This document shows, one piece after another, positions 44,512 to 57,285 of a stretch of DNA of 64,000 nucleotides. Each line of letters begins with the position of its first letter. Position 1 is the first letter of the stretch. The notes beneath the pieces were generated by a model. The model was given only the letters and a program-made list of their open reading frames with translations, did no database searches and was not told where the DNA came from. This DNA comes from Alectoria sarmentosa (Eukaryota > Ascomycota > Lecanoromycetes > Lecanorales > Parmeliaceae), in the NCBI GenBank assembly GCA_009733775.1, contig WOGZ01000096.1:46777-110776 (forward strand), given 5' to 3'. The position numbers and the translations under genes were made by a program.

Positions 44512-46278
44512 CTAGTCGGACTCGTCTTCGTAGTCTGAATATTCAGGCTGTTCATCTTCAGACTCTTCACCTTCAGGTTCTTCGTCTTCATATTCTTCGC
44601 CTTCAGATCCATCGTCTTCAGCTTCTTCGTCTTCAGATCCATCGCCTTCAGCTTCTTCGTCTTCAGTTCCCTCATCTCCCTCGTCTCCATCTCCCTCGTC
44701 TCCATCTCCAGGCTCTCCATCTCCAAGTTCTTCATCCTCAGATTCTTCATCTCCGTCCGGCTGGGTGAAACTGGCCATTTTCACTCTGGCAATACAATCG
44801 TTGCCCAAGCACCCGTGTCGGCAATAGAGCTCGAGAGCGTCAGGACCAAGAGTCTCGACCAATGCTCTGATGCTGTGAAGTGATTCCGCAATAACTTGTA
44901 GGCAATCTCTTTGAAAGTCGGTCCACTTTTTCTCCACGTAGTAACTTCCAATTCCTAAAAAAAAAGGGGTTAGTGGAGCCATATGGTTTCACAGGAGTAA
45001 GAAAGAAGGAGGGTGATTACTTACCTGCGGTCACGAAAAGTAAGACTATCCCGTTGCCACCAAACCAATCGATTACCGCCGACCACTTCTGCCCCGCATA
45101 GTACTCAGAAAGATGGCTAGAGATCGTCTGCTCTATCTCTGGCTTTGATACTGCGCCTGCCTTCTTACGGGCTAACTCCTCTAATATCGCTGTGTGGTCG
45201 AGTCGATGGCCATTGACAGTGGACTTGTATCCTCCAGCGACTTGTGTGTTTACTGACGAAAATAGCATGGTCTGGCCATAGGCCCGGTGAACCTTGCTGT
45301 CGACAGTATTTCTCTTGACATTCTCTAGTGCATCAAGGATCTCGCGAGGGTTGGACACATTCCAAGCAGCACGAGCCGTCAACTTTCCGCCTGCCATCTT
45401 TTCTCTGTTTTGCAGGTACTGATGCAGCTCGTGCTTAGTCTTGTAAAACTCTAGGAAGAGTTTCGGAAAACTCAATATCTTAGAGATTTCATCATCGATG
45501 CTAGAGTGTGGACGGGATTTCGAAGATTCCAGGGTGAGGAAATAGGTTCTGAAAGAGACCATGATGGTGGGAGTGCCCATTGTGAGCCCAATTTCGACGT
45601 CGTACTTGGTTGGCCCAAACACTGTGTCACCATCCTGGGGTCCGGGAACAAATGGAGATGCTACGCTCGAACCTTTGTTCTCCGTACGCTTCACGTTGAG
45701 GTATCCTTCCTCCGAGTCCTCGTTCTTGATCTTCCCATCCTTCTCTGAAGCTGAAGTGTGTAGAAAGGCCATCTTAGACCACTGCGAGCAGCCTTGGGGA
45801 CTCGCTGTGTCACTTTTAACCTCCAACCGTGCTTTTTGGAGATTCTGTTTTTCAGCATGTCCCTAGGGTTCAGAGAATTAGTATCTAAATGCCTTTGTGA
45901 GAGCGTCTTGTGATCACAAACCTGCGCTATCAGTTCCGATTTCGTAATTTGCTGGCTAGGGGCAGCCGCTTCTTCGTTTGAATGAGTGATCTTGTTGCGC
46001 TTGGCATCCCTTTCATTGCGATTCATAGGCGCTGCCCTTTTTCTTGCAATCTGAGAACCTTTCCGAATACCCAAAGCATGACAACACTTTCGAGAGGCCG
46101 ACTTCAACAGCCCATCCATTGCAGATGGCTCCCTTTCTGACAGGTATAAGACCAAGCTCTTGAGGCCGGAGCTTCTTGCTATCTTCTTGTCAAGTCGTGA
46201 GGACTTTTTCTCGACAATCTGACCGGCATAAATCATCACGCCTTTGGCCAGGTGATTCTCTTCGTGCGAGGGGGCCAT
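44512..46278 (-). CDS. Unrecognised protein with one membrane helix and a long acidic tail
   Basis: Exons 46278-45922, 45862-45025 and 44954-44512 keep phase and give 545 residues. The N-terminal third is Lys/Arg-rich (KKSSRLDKKIARSS, RKRAAPMNRNERDAKRNKIT), looking like a nuclear or nucleic-acid-binding segment. The middle part (about 180-385) is ordered (YDVEIGLTMGTPTIMVSFRT, ILSFPKLFLEFYKTKHELHQ, NPREILDALENVKRNTV). A probable membrane helix follows (WFGGNGIVLLFVTAGIGSYY, about residues 388-408), then a helical segment with Cys residues (LYCRHGCLGNDC). The last 70 residues are almost only Glu/Asp/Gly/Ser in short repeats (GDEGDGDEGDEG, EDEEAEGDGSEDEEAEDDG). The start is the first ATG of exon 1 (MAPSHEENHLAKGVMIYAGQ). 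No family recognised; it could be a nuclear-envelope or ER protein, but this is a guess. Confidence 0.62.
44515..44755 (-). repeat. In-frame repeats encoding the acidic tail
   Basis: Units based on CTTCTTCGTCTTCAGATCCA and CTCCCTCGTCTCCATCTCC (plus-strand view) repeat within the last exon of the acidic-tail gene. Because of the repeat, all frames on both strands are open here and produce shadow frames. Confidence 0.65.
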
Positions 46279-47897
46279 GACAAGAGACTGATTTCAAGAA
46301 TTCACTGGAGCGAATTAGCCGGCTTCTACATCATGAGCAAATGCTGATTGGGGATGACTCACGGCGATTTCACTGTGTAAGTTGAATTGCGAATGCTGGT
46401 ATCCGTCGGACTCAAATCTGGAAGTCCTATGTCGTGAGAGCGATTTGTGCAACGAGATTGTAGGAGGAGAGCTTAGGTGGAAGATTGTTGGCAAACTCAG
46501 AGGTGACTAAGAAAGGCGAGGTGAGTATGAGACCAAGTAAGATATGAGAACCTCTAGTCTGTAATGAAAGTAGTGAGAGGTCAAAATCCAATGAGCAATA
46601 GAAAGAAAAGTAACGAGAAGCGAAGTATGTTCGGGTTTCTTGACGGACCAAGTCGGAATCTGAAGGACTGTGATGGAGGTAGTGAGGAAACAGCGATCCT
46701 TGGAGATCTGATGTGGTGTGATAGCAATGGTGAGAGATAAGCGTTCAGGATCCCGTGGGTGATTGTATATGGAAGATGGAAGCAAGATGGAAGGTTGTTC
46801 ACTGTGGTGGGAGAAGAGTTGAAAGATGGACGTTCGAGGACCTGAGAATGGAAGAAGGCAGATGAGGCGGCAAACTAGCGCGAGACCAGACTAAATTCAC
46901 TTCTGAGACATTTGAGCTCCCCGTTTCCAGATCAAGAGAGTCAACCCAAGTCATCATCTGCTAAGGTGGAATCGAATGTAGTGTTATCGAATCCTACCGG
47001 AACAGATTCGTGTCAGACGCTCGGGATCGGTTGAAATTCTTTTGACCGTTCGAGTGCTTTGTTCGAGTGATTGGTTACGAAAGGCGCGATTTGTATCAAG
47101 AAGGCGGAGCTTTGGTGTTGAGTATCATCGGCTTTCGATGTCAGCGTTGGCTATCAACCTAGTTTGCTGATTGGGTTCTATTAGAATTCTTCGCGACTGA
47201 AAGTGTGAATAAACCGCTCGGCATTGAGCATGACAGCAAAATATCATCACGAAATAATTTTTCCTGTGGTGTCGATATAGTTCAACAGCCAGACCACTAG
47301 CGATCAATGACTATCTCAACGATAGGTAGAGCCGCCAAAGGTGGAGGGCGTGAATCAGTATCTTTAGGTTGGATCCTGCTGTAATGCAGATTGGCGCCGT
47401 CAACCTTCATGATGCATCGCCCCTACGCAACGATTTCTGCACCTTGAAGTTCCAAAGTATCTTCTAGTAGCCAACATTGATCTCTGCTGGTGTCGTTGCA
47501 TTTCTTGATGGTATTGGTAAAGCCAACTTCATTGAAGGCACGTGGTTGCTGGAGTGTAGTATGTTTGCTTCCTAAATCTCAGCAACCCCGTGCTGGATGT
47601 CAATATAGGTCAGCCAACCATCAAATGCTGCTATTTCATTTCCACCCAGCCCATAGGGCTATTCCCTCACCTGCTTTGTGCGCAAGGGCTCTGTATAAAA
47701 TGAGAGCTACCACCCTATATACTGTCGCTTAGATAGGGTCTGGGGCTCGCCTAGGGGTATCACCATGGGCTGCCTGTATGCTCTCTTGGTGCCCTAGTCT
47801 GGCTTAGCCCCACCTGCCTTGCCAGTGGTCATGCTGTACACATATATGTGCCATGGGGTGCCACGATAGTCCCATGCGACAGAAACGCCGCAGGTTT
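46279..47897. other. Spacer, nothing recognised
   Basis: Upstream region of the acidic-tail gene and 3' side of the P450 relic. Open frames (46427-46802, 47490-47732) are not protein-like. Confidence 0.4.
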
Positions 47898-48614
47898 TCA
47901 CGGGGTGATATATCTCTCTAGAGCCTCAAAGGGGGACTGGAGGGTGCATTCGCATAGCTCTTGGATGACTGTTTGGAAGTGAAGAAGGCGCTGCAAACGT
48001 GCGATGGTGAAGCTCTGTGGGATTTCACACCCGGAGTCCTGGATCTCGCGCCGTAGCATGCGTTGCATGACGCCAGGTGTCCTGAGAGCAAAGTATGATA
48101 TCTCGCTGCTACTTGCGAGCATGAGCAGGGAGACGATGGAATCGACTCGCCGACGTTCATGCCTTGCTCGTGGTTGCTTTCGAGGATGTAGTTCATGATC
48201 AAGTCCGGTCGATCGAATTTTAGCTTTGTGGTTCTTCGTTTTCTCCGGTTGGAATTTCCGCGCTCCTTTCCCTGGACAGAGCCGGGGAGTGCCCATCAGA
48301 TTGGAGACCTCACGGGCAGGGAAACTTGGAATGCGAAGAGCAGTCTGCCCAATTTCAATGCCTCTACGAAAGACCGCTACCTATGGATGATTTTCGGCTC
48401 CTTCAAGGTAACGGAAGGACTCATTGAAGCAGAGTCCTCCGATGATGTCGGATGTAGCGGAATGGTACCACTGAACGATGTCTACTTTGTCCGTTCTCTC
48501 ATCCATCTGGTCATGCAAGCGACTGACAGAGAAATCCGTGTATCTTTGTAAGAGATGGTCTTGGTCTCTCAAGGCCTTTTCAGAGAAGGCATGGCTAAGT
48601 GTTCATCGCTGCCG
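47898..48614 (-). pseudogene. Truncated cytochrome P450 relic
   Basis: Minus-strand pieces in several frames match the middle of a fungal P450: LSHAFSEKALRDQDHLLQRY (the C-helix region), MDERTDKVDIVQWYHSATSD, IIGGLCFNESFRYL, YILESNHEQGMNVGE, the I-helix as VDSIVSLLMLASSSEISYFA (the usual Ala-Gly-x-Glu-Thr-Thr is degraded), LRTPGVMQRMLRREIQDSGC and RLQRLLHFQTVIQE. A TGA lies just before TLSHAF, where a CGA or similar is expected, and there are at least two frameshifts. The N-terminal membrane anchor and the C-terminal heme-binding Cys region are both absent. The 5' end stops where the AT-rich block begins. Confidence 0.7.
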
Positions 48615-48819
48615 GGTGTGATCGTTGTTGGAAGGGTAGATTGTGATGTGTAAGATGATTGATTTTCTGCTACGAAGATTTTCCTATCTACTACCATATG
48701 CTAACCCCTAAGGGTTAAACCCTTGACCTTATTAACAAAAAAACAAATGCTACCCCCATAAGCATCCCCTTTTTGAATCGCTCGTTATCATGCGAAAACA
48801 ATATAAAAATTAGACAACA

Positions 48820-49123
48820 AATTGTTATAGACGAGAGTCTAAATGATATTGTGCTTGAGATGATATTTAATAATTATAAATTAAGTGTATTATACAAGAC
48901 GAACGCAAAGAGAAAAAAAATAAAATAATACTTTTTACGTTTAAATATTCTTTATAATTCGAGCGTTAAATCGAATGTGATTAACGCGATATTCAATTAA
49001 TTAAAATGAAACGAATTTAATTATTTCAAATTAAGTTTTAAATAATTCGAATGAAAATAACATTCAAATAATTGAGATAAACATAACTTAAATTTTTTAT
49101 AAACGTGTTTTCGAATCGTGATA
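48820..49123 (-). repeat. LTR-like copy A (3' LTR of the gypsy element)
   Basis: It shares with copies B and C the run CGAACG.AAAG plus an A-rich stretch, TTTTTACGTTTAAATATT, CGAACGTTAAAT (CGAGCG in A), GATTAACGCGATATTCAATT and TTTTCGAATCGTGATA. Its left limit is uncertain by some tens of bases. Confidence 0.65.
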
Positions 49124-51989
49124 ATTTTTTTTTAAAATTCGAATTTTTATGAAAATCAAATTCGAGTAAAGAAAATAATTTTTTTTATTTTTATCGAAAT
49201 AAACGAAAAATCCGATTTAATTCAACACAAATTTCAAAAATTTTTGTAAATAAAAATTTAAGTCGAGTTAATACGAAATGTGAATAAAAAAAGTGAAAAT
49301 TCGAAAAATATGTTGAAAATTATTTTTTACATTCATTAAATGCATATTAAAATATTATTAAAATACGATCGATGAATATATATAAAAGCTTATATAATTA
49401 ATAGAAAATTTTCGAAATGTATGCGATCGATTGCAAGATTTATAAAAACGATTTTATAATAAATTTTTTGATAACAATGTTTAAAATATGCTTTCGAAAT
49501 CGATTTATAAAATCTTTAAACTTTTTTAAAATATAAATAAAATGTCCTTTTGATCGTTATTAAAATTTTTATTAATATCGAATTAAGAATTATTAAAATC
49601 TTTTTTAAATAATTCTCATATTGCAAATTTTTTAACTATGAGATTTTTAACGTAAAATGCGTTTATAATATCGATAATAATGCGTATATACTTAAAAGAT
49701 TTAAATTTGAATGATTTATTATAATTAATTTATTTAATTTTATAATAAAGTTGTTCGCGAACGATTTTGAAATACAAAATTGCGTTTGTTTTATAATTTT
49801 TATATAAATTAATATTTACGATAAAGAAAAACACGAGTGAAAATAATATTTATTTTAGAAAAAATCATCTGCGATAAAACGCAAAAGATTTATATAAAAA
49901 ATATCGTAATAATTTTAATTAATCGAAAATTTTAAACGATAAATATAAAAGTTTATAATTTTTATAATTTTGAAAAGTTCTTTAAATTTATTAAAAAGCT
50001 TTTTTATATAATCTTTTATAATTATGAAATATTTAACGTTTAATTAAATTTCATCGTTTTTTTTATATTTAAATTCGAATTAACGATATCGATTAATAAA
50101 CTTCGCGTGTCAAATTTAAGCGAAGATTATTTATTTTTCGAAAATTTCGTTAATCTTGAGCATTTTATTTACGAAAATTTCAATTAATAATTAATGAAAT
50201 TTATTAATAAACGAAATTGAATTATTATAAAATCTTAAAAGTTCAAAATTTAAATGTAAATTTTATTCGAAATTAATAAAAAAGAGATTAAATTTAATAA
50301 TTTTGATGCGTGATTGTTAATAGCGAATTTTATAAAAGATAATTATTAATTTTAATTGTTTTATAAAAATAAAACGTAAATTTAAAAATATTATTTTAAA
50401 ACAATATTAACTCGTTTCGTTTATTTATTAATTTTAAAATAAAAATTAATAAAGAGACGTATTTGAATATTAACGAAGTAATATAATTTAAATTAAAAAT
50501 TAAATTCGAATTGAGTTTTTCGATCGAAAATGATGAAAATTGAAAATTTAAAATCTTTTTAAATTCAAAAATGAAATACATAAACGATTAATAAGATATT
50601 TATTTTATTTATAAAAATGTCTTTAATTATCTTAAATAAACAATTTATTATTATAAAAATATTAATATATTATCACTCGAAATGATCTTTGTTATTAAAT
50701 AAAACGATAATAAAATTTATCGAAATGTTTACTCATCGTCGATCGAGTACTTTTAAAAATTTAAATAATTTATAATACTTATTTTAAATTTTTTTTATTC
50801 GAAAATAATTATGATAGTCGAATAAAACGTTTAACATCGTTCGAAAGATCGAATTATTAATAAATACGACGAACAATTTCGTATTATTTCGTTATCTCGA
50901 GATGTTTTATACTCGAAATTTCGTGAATGAAAATAAATATATTAAAACGTAAATTATTATTATCGAAAACGAATAATTTATTTTCTTAAAAATAAATGCG
51001 CTTACTTCGTTTTTTTAATTCGATAAAAAAAATTCTCTTTAATTTACGAGTATTTGTTTATAAAATTTCGAATTTTTTTAAAATTTATCTATTTTTTTGA
51101 TAAACTTGTTCGAGCGTAGATTTTAAAATTATAATTTAATTAATTTCGTTTTTAAATTTTGATTCTTTATCATCGAGCGTATTTTTTGAAATAATTTAAT
51201 TAATTTTAAAAACATTAATAAAGACGAGAAAAATGAATTTAAAATTGTTTTTAAAAATTGAAGATTTTAAATGTTTAAATTTTCGACTTTTAAAATAATT
51301 TATTATTAATATTAACGTCGATAATTTTTTTCGTTTTTAAAAAAATCTTTAAATTTACGAATTAAAACGTTTACGCGTCGATTTAAAATTTAAATTTATA
51401 AATGATTTTGAATTTAAATTTAAAAAGAAATTTAAATTAATGCGTTTAATAACGATTAAAAAGTTTAATAATTATAAAATATTTAAGATTTTTATAATCG
51501 AAAAGAACAATAACGAATTGTTTAATATTTTTTAATTTTAATCGTTATAATTTAAACGCGCGAATAATAAATAAAAGTTTTTTATTATAAATTTTATAAT
51601 TATATTTCGCGAAAAGCATTTTAATTAAAAAATAAACGATTAATTTGAAATTTCATTTTTATCGTATTAAGATATAACGTTTACGATTATATAATTCGAA
51701 ATATTAATTTTCATTACGATTTATTTTGTTAAATTAAAATATAATAAAATAAACGTCGAGATGAAAACGACTTTAAAATCATCGAAGATTTTTTAATATT
51801 TTTTAATTAATCGAATTAAAGAATTTATAGATTTAAAGAAATTTTAAATAAAATATCGATAAAATTTAATAGAATTTAAGAAATTTTAAACGTTTTTAAT
51901 TATTTTAAATATAAATTAATCGAACACGACGAATTTTTTTTTATATTCATTTAAACATTTTTAATAATAATAATTAAATTAAAATGTTT

Positions 51990-52140
51990 TATTTTAATTA
52001 TATTAAATAAGCATTTTTATAAGTCGATTTAAAATTTTACTTTTTTAAGACGTGTTGAAATAAAACGCATATATTTAATATATCTTTTTTTATTTTTATA
52101 ACAAATTAAAATGTCGTCGATATAAATAATGTAAAAATTA
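51990..52140 (-). pseudogene. Reverse-transcriptase palm-domain fragment
   Basis: Minus-strand reading from about 52130: IIYIDDILICYKNKKRYIKY, then MRFISTRLKKVKF, stop, IDL, stop, KC. The YxDD core is intact. The following residues match the usual gypsy RT pattern of a helix and a Leu/Cys motif, with Gln codons turned into TAA. The element is therefore not active. Confidence 0.7.
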
Positions 52141-54899
52141 TCGAAATATTTATATAATATATTATTAATATAATTTTGAAAAGTGAAAAAAAAAATTTAT
52201 AATTTATAATTTATAATTAAAGATTTATAAAAATTATATCGAATGCGAAAAATAGTTTTTTATTATTTATTTTCGATTATTCGTAATTTATTAAACGTTA
52301 TTATAATATTTAAAATTATATAAACTTTTATTTTATAAATGCGCGAAAGAATTTTTTGAATTAAAAATAATGAATATCGATTTTTAATAATGATAACGTT
52401 AAAAGCGCGATATTTTATATAAAAATAAAATCTTTTATTAAACTTTCACGTAAAAAAACGAATAACGCTATTAAAAACGAATTTAAATAAATAAATTCTT
52501 TAATAAAATTATCGTCGAAATATTTTCTAATATTTTGAATTTATTTTAAAATATGTCGTATATGAAATCAAAGTTTGATTTTTTATTAAATATTAATAAA
52601 ATTTTATAATTATTAAAATGATAAAAAGAAAATTTATCAATTTTCGTATAAGAAAAAATATCGAAAAAATCGTGATATTTCGAAAATACGATAATGAAAA
52701 AATTTAAATAAATTTTTTCATTTAAAGTCTTTTCGATATCGTGTATATTCGTTATAAAAAATTAAATTTGAGAATTTTTAATAAATTAAGCAAAAGAGGC
52801 GACGTTAATTATATAAATTTTTCAAAACTTTAACGTTAATAATTTCTAAATACGATTATAAATTTTTTTTTTAAATTCTTAAATGATAATTTTAAAAATT
52901 CTCGTTTTAAAAATTTTTAAATATTTAATTCGACGTTATTTTGCTTTGCGTTATAAAGTTTTTTTTTCGAATTTTTTTTTTTAAAAAGCGAGGCGCTAAA
53001 AATGAAAGATTTTAAAAAAAATTCAATAAGATTTTTCAAAAGAATCATCGAGATTGATTTCTCATCTTTGAATTTCGATAAACAAATTAACGTGTTTTTT
53101 TAAAAAGAAAATTGAATCGAAACTTAATATTTTTTCATTTAATTTAATTTTATAATCACATCGAAGTTTAAAAATTAATAATAAAAGATATAATTATTAT
53201 AAACGATTTAAAATGTTTTAATATTTAAAATGAAATTATTATAATATAAATTATAAATTTAAATTAAGCAAATTAATTATCGAACTCTTAAAAATTTCGA
53301 AAGATTTTAAATAAAATTAAGAAATTTTTTTAGTTTGCGTATAAAAATTATTAATAAAAGTTTTAATATTAATATTAATATTAAATAAACTTTTAATTAA
53401 ATATAAAATGTAAATTAAATTAAAAAAATATATATAAATAAAATGTTTTTCAAAATCAAATTTCGATTATTTAATATAAAATGATAATAATATTATTAAA
53501 ATTCATTTTATACGTTTTTGAGCGCGATTATATTTAAAGATTATATATCTCTCGAATCGAAAGTGTTTGAAATTATAAAAAAACGTTTATTAAACAAAAT
53601 AAAGTTTTACGTTTTTTAACGATTTTTTTTAAAAAATAATTAACGATAATGTGATTTATATAATCGTTATAAAAATAAAGATTATTATCGCGACGACGTT
53701 TTCGTTTCGTTTTATTAATGAAATCGCGAGAACTAATAAAGTAAAAGACTTGTTCGATAATAAATAAATTTATAATTATGTTATTATCGTTGATGTTACG
53801 ATTAATTAAAACGTTAATAAAAATTGAAATAATAATAATGTCGAGACGTAATTTCTTAAAAGCGTAAGAAATTATTTATTATTATTTATTATTTATTCGA
53901 TAATAAAGCTTTTTAAATTTTGCAAAGAAAAACGAATTTGCATTAATTAAAATTAAAAGAGATCGAAATTCGTTATTAAACTTTTTTTTGCGAACGAAAC
54001 GTTAATTGATTTCGTCGAATTTAATATTATAAATGTGTGTTTCGAAATCGATTAAATAATAATAAAAATAATAATTCATTTATTTAAATTTTTAAATATA
54101 ACGTTAAACAATCGCTTTTTAATTAAAATTATTAAAAATTATTTTATATATTTATAAAATTAAATTAAGATGCGAATAATAATTTTATTATTAAATTCAA
54201 TAAAAGAAAAAACTCGCTTGATAACTTTTTTTAAAACGTTTTATAACATAAATAAAACGTTTAATTTTAATAAAATATTAATTCGCGTTATTATAATATT
54301 TGATCTTAAAAACGTAAAAAAACGTTTTTAAAATAATGAAATTTTTTTTATATAATTTAAAATCGAAAACTTTCGAATATCATTTAAAAATTTCGAAGAA
54401 ATTAAAATTATTAAAAATAAAAAATAATTTGAAACGAAAATTCAAAAATTTAAAAATAATTTATAACTTCTCGAAGCGACGATGAATTTCGTCGAATTTC
54501 GTTTATTCGCGTTCGATTTAAGTTTATATTTAATTTATTTCGAATTATAAAACGCGTATTTAATTTTCGTTTATTTTATTTTTTTTAAATATTGAAAGTT
54601 AAATATAAAAGAAAACGAAGATTTATTCGAAATTAATTTTAAAAATTTATTGAATTTTTTTTATATTTTTGAAATTCATTTTAATACTAAATAAAACATT
54701 TTCGATTAAGATTTTTTCGATGTTTATGAAATTAAAAAATAAATTATTAAATTGAATTGAAAAGGCGTTAACAAAGGCGTTTAAAAGATTTTTAAATATG
54801 TTCGTTATTATTAATAACATTTCGAAGGTGTTAAAAATATTAAAATATCAAAAATATTATCGATTAAAAAATAATAATAATAGAAATAAACGTTTATAA

Positions 54900-55208
54900 T
54901 ATTATAAGCGAAAATATAAATAATATTATATTTAAAATAAAATTTTATAATTATAAATAAAATATATTATATAAAACGAACGTAAAAAAAAAAAAAGAAA
55001 AAGAAAAAGAATATTTTTTACGTTTAAATATTTTTCGTAATTCGAACGTTAAATCGAATATGATTAACGCGATATTTAATTAATTAAAACGAAACGAACT
55101 TAATCGTTTTAAATTAAGTTTAAGTAATTCGAGTGAAAATGACATTTGAGAAATTAAGATGAACATGATTTAAAATTCTTTATAAAAACGTATTTTCGAA
55201 TCGTGATA
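54900..55208 (-). repeat. LTR-like copy B (5' LTR of the gypsy element)
   Basis: It matches copies A and C up to TCGTGATA at 55201-55208 and then diverges from both. This places the outer element end there. The purine run AAAAAAAGAAAAAGAAAAAG near 54986-55010 is expanded relative to A. Confidence 0.65.
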
Positions 55209-55239
55209 CAAATTTTCGTAAAAATAAATTATTATCACA

Positions 55240-55538
55240 AACGAAAGTTTAAATAATTTTTGTATTTATAATAATATTTCGAAATTATAAATTAAATATA
55301 TTATATAAAACGAACGTAAAGAAAAAAAAAGAAAAAAGAAAACTTTTTACTTTCAAATATTTTTCGTAATTCGAACGTTAAATTAAATGCAATTAACGCG
55401 ATATTCAATTAATTAAATTAAAATAAACTTAATCGTTTCAAATTGAAATTTAAATAATTCGAATGAAAATAACATTCGAATGATTGAGATAAATATAATT
55501 TAAGATTTTTTATAAAAACGTGTTTTCGAATCGTGATA
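55240..55538 (-). repeat. LTR-like copy C (3' LTR of a second, partial element)
   Basis: It matches A and B over the same run and again ends TCGTGATA (55531-55538), followed by an AT stretch with T10 that corresponds to the polypurine tract on the minus strand. Confidence 0.65.
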
Positions 55539-57285
55539 ATATTTTTTTTTAAGATTTAAATTTTTATAAAAATTTGAATCGAATAAAAAAAGTGAAAATT
55601 TTAAATTTTTTTTAAAATAAACGAAAATTTTAATTTCAATTTAACACGAATTTTAAAGTTTTGATAAATAAAATTTTAAATCGAATTAATGCGAAATGTG
55701 AATAAAAAGATTAAAAATTTGAAGAATATATTGAAAATTATTTTTTATATACATTAAATGTATTTTAAAATATAATTAAAATACGATCGATAAATATATA
55801 TAAAAGTTTATATAATTAATAAAAAAAAATTCGAAATATATGCGATCGATTATAAGATTTATAAAAGTTATTTTATGTAATAAATTTTTTAATAATAATG
55901 TTTAAAATTCGTTTTCGAAATTAATTTATAAAGTTTTCGAACTTTTTTGAAATATAAATAAGTTATTTTTCGAATTATTATTAAAGTTTTTATCGATATC
56001 GAATTGCGAATCATCAAGATTTTTTTTAAATAATTTTCATATTGTCAATTTTTTAATCGTGAGATTTTTTGCGTAAAACACGTTTATAATATTAATGATA
56101 ATGCGCATATACTTAAAAGATTCAAATTTAAATAATTTATCATAATTAATTTATTTGATTTTATAATAAAGTTGTTCGCGAACGATTCGAAAAAAAAATT
56201 ACGTTTATTTCGTAATTTTTATATAAATTTATATATATTATAAAAAATATATAAATGAAAATAATATTTATTTTAAAAAAAAATTATTTGCGATCGAGTA
56301 TGAAAGATTAATGTGAAAAATATCGTGATAATTTTAATTAATAAAAAGTTCGAAACGATAAATAAAAGAATTTATTATTTTTATAATTTTGAAAAATTCT
56401 TTCAATTTATTAAAAAGCTTTTTAATACGATTTTTTATAATTATAAATTTTTTAACATTCAATTAAACTTCATTATTTTTCTTATATTTAAATTCGAATT
56501 AACATTATTTATTAATAATTTTATATCTGAAACTTAAGCGAGAATTATTTATTTTTCGAAAATTTCGTTAATTTTAAACATTTTAATCGCGAAAGTTTCA
56601 ATTAATAATTAATCGAATTCGTCGATAAATGCGATTAAATTATTATAAAATTTCGAAAACTTGAAATTTAATCGTGAGTTTTATTCGAAATTGATAAAAA
56701 GAATTAAAATTAAATAATTTTCAATGCGTAATTATATATAACAAATTATGTAAAAAGTAATTATTGAATTTAATTATTTTGCAAAAACGTAACATAAATT
56801 CGAAAATATTATTTTAAAACGACATTAAATTATTTTATCTAATCGTTAATTTTAAAATAAAAAATAATAAAGAAACGTATTTAAATATTAATAAATTAAT
56901 ATAATTTAAAATAAAAATTCGATTCGATTCGAATTTCGCGATCGAAAATGATGAAAATTAAAAAATTAAAGTTTTTTTAAATTTAAAAATAAAAGGCGCG
57001 AGCGATAAATAAGATATTTATTTTATTTATAAAATTATATTTAAATATTGTAAATAAAGAATTTATTATTATAAAAGTATTAATGCATTATCGTTCGAAA
57101 GAATTTAATTATTAAATAAAGCGATAATAAAATTTATTAAAATGTGTATTTATCGTCGATTAAATATTTTCAAAAATTTATATAATTTATAAAATTTATT
57201 TTAAAAGACCTTTAATCGAAAATAATTATAATAGTTTTAAATAAAACGTTTAATATTGTTTAAAAAATCAAATAATTAATAAATG
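55539..57285 (-). mobile_element. Internal part of a second gypsy copy, cut off at about 57285
   Basis: The sequence after copy C follows that after copy A (49124-50860) at recognisable identity. Examples: ACGATCGATAAATATATATA against ACGATCGATGAATATATATA (about 55785 and 49365), and the AATATTATTTTAAAAC stretch near 56804 and 50387. The similarity ends near 57285, where another repeat family starts, so the copy is partial or interrupted. Confidence 0.6.

Larger units (their letters stand above)
48820..55208 (-). mobile_element. RIP-degraded Ty3/gypsy-type LTR retrotransposon
   Basis: Two similar stretches of about 300 bp in the same orientation (48820-49123 and about 54900-55208) lie 6.1 kb apart. 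Read on the minus strand, each begins TATCACGATTCG; RIP of TGTCACGATTCG would give this, so the LTR probably began with TG. In the downstream copy (minus sense) the LTR is preceded by an A-run (about 8 A), as expected of a polypurine tract. The reverse-transcriptase active-site block is readable at 52104-52130 (minus), IIYIDDILI. It is followed to about 52011 by a region where two CAA codons appear as TAA (VKF-stop-IDL-stop-KC). This order fits gypsy elements. No intact gag-pol frame remains. Confidence 0.7.

Noticed and set aside
44475..44768. Leu/His-rich plus-strand frame
   Set aside because: Produced by the acidic-tail repeats read on the opposite strand.
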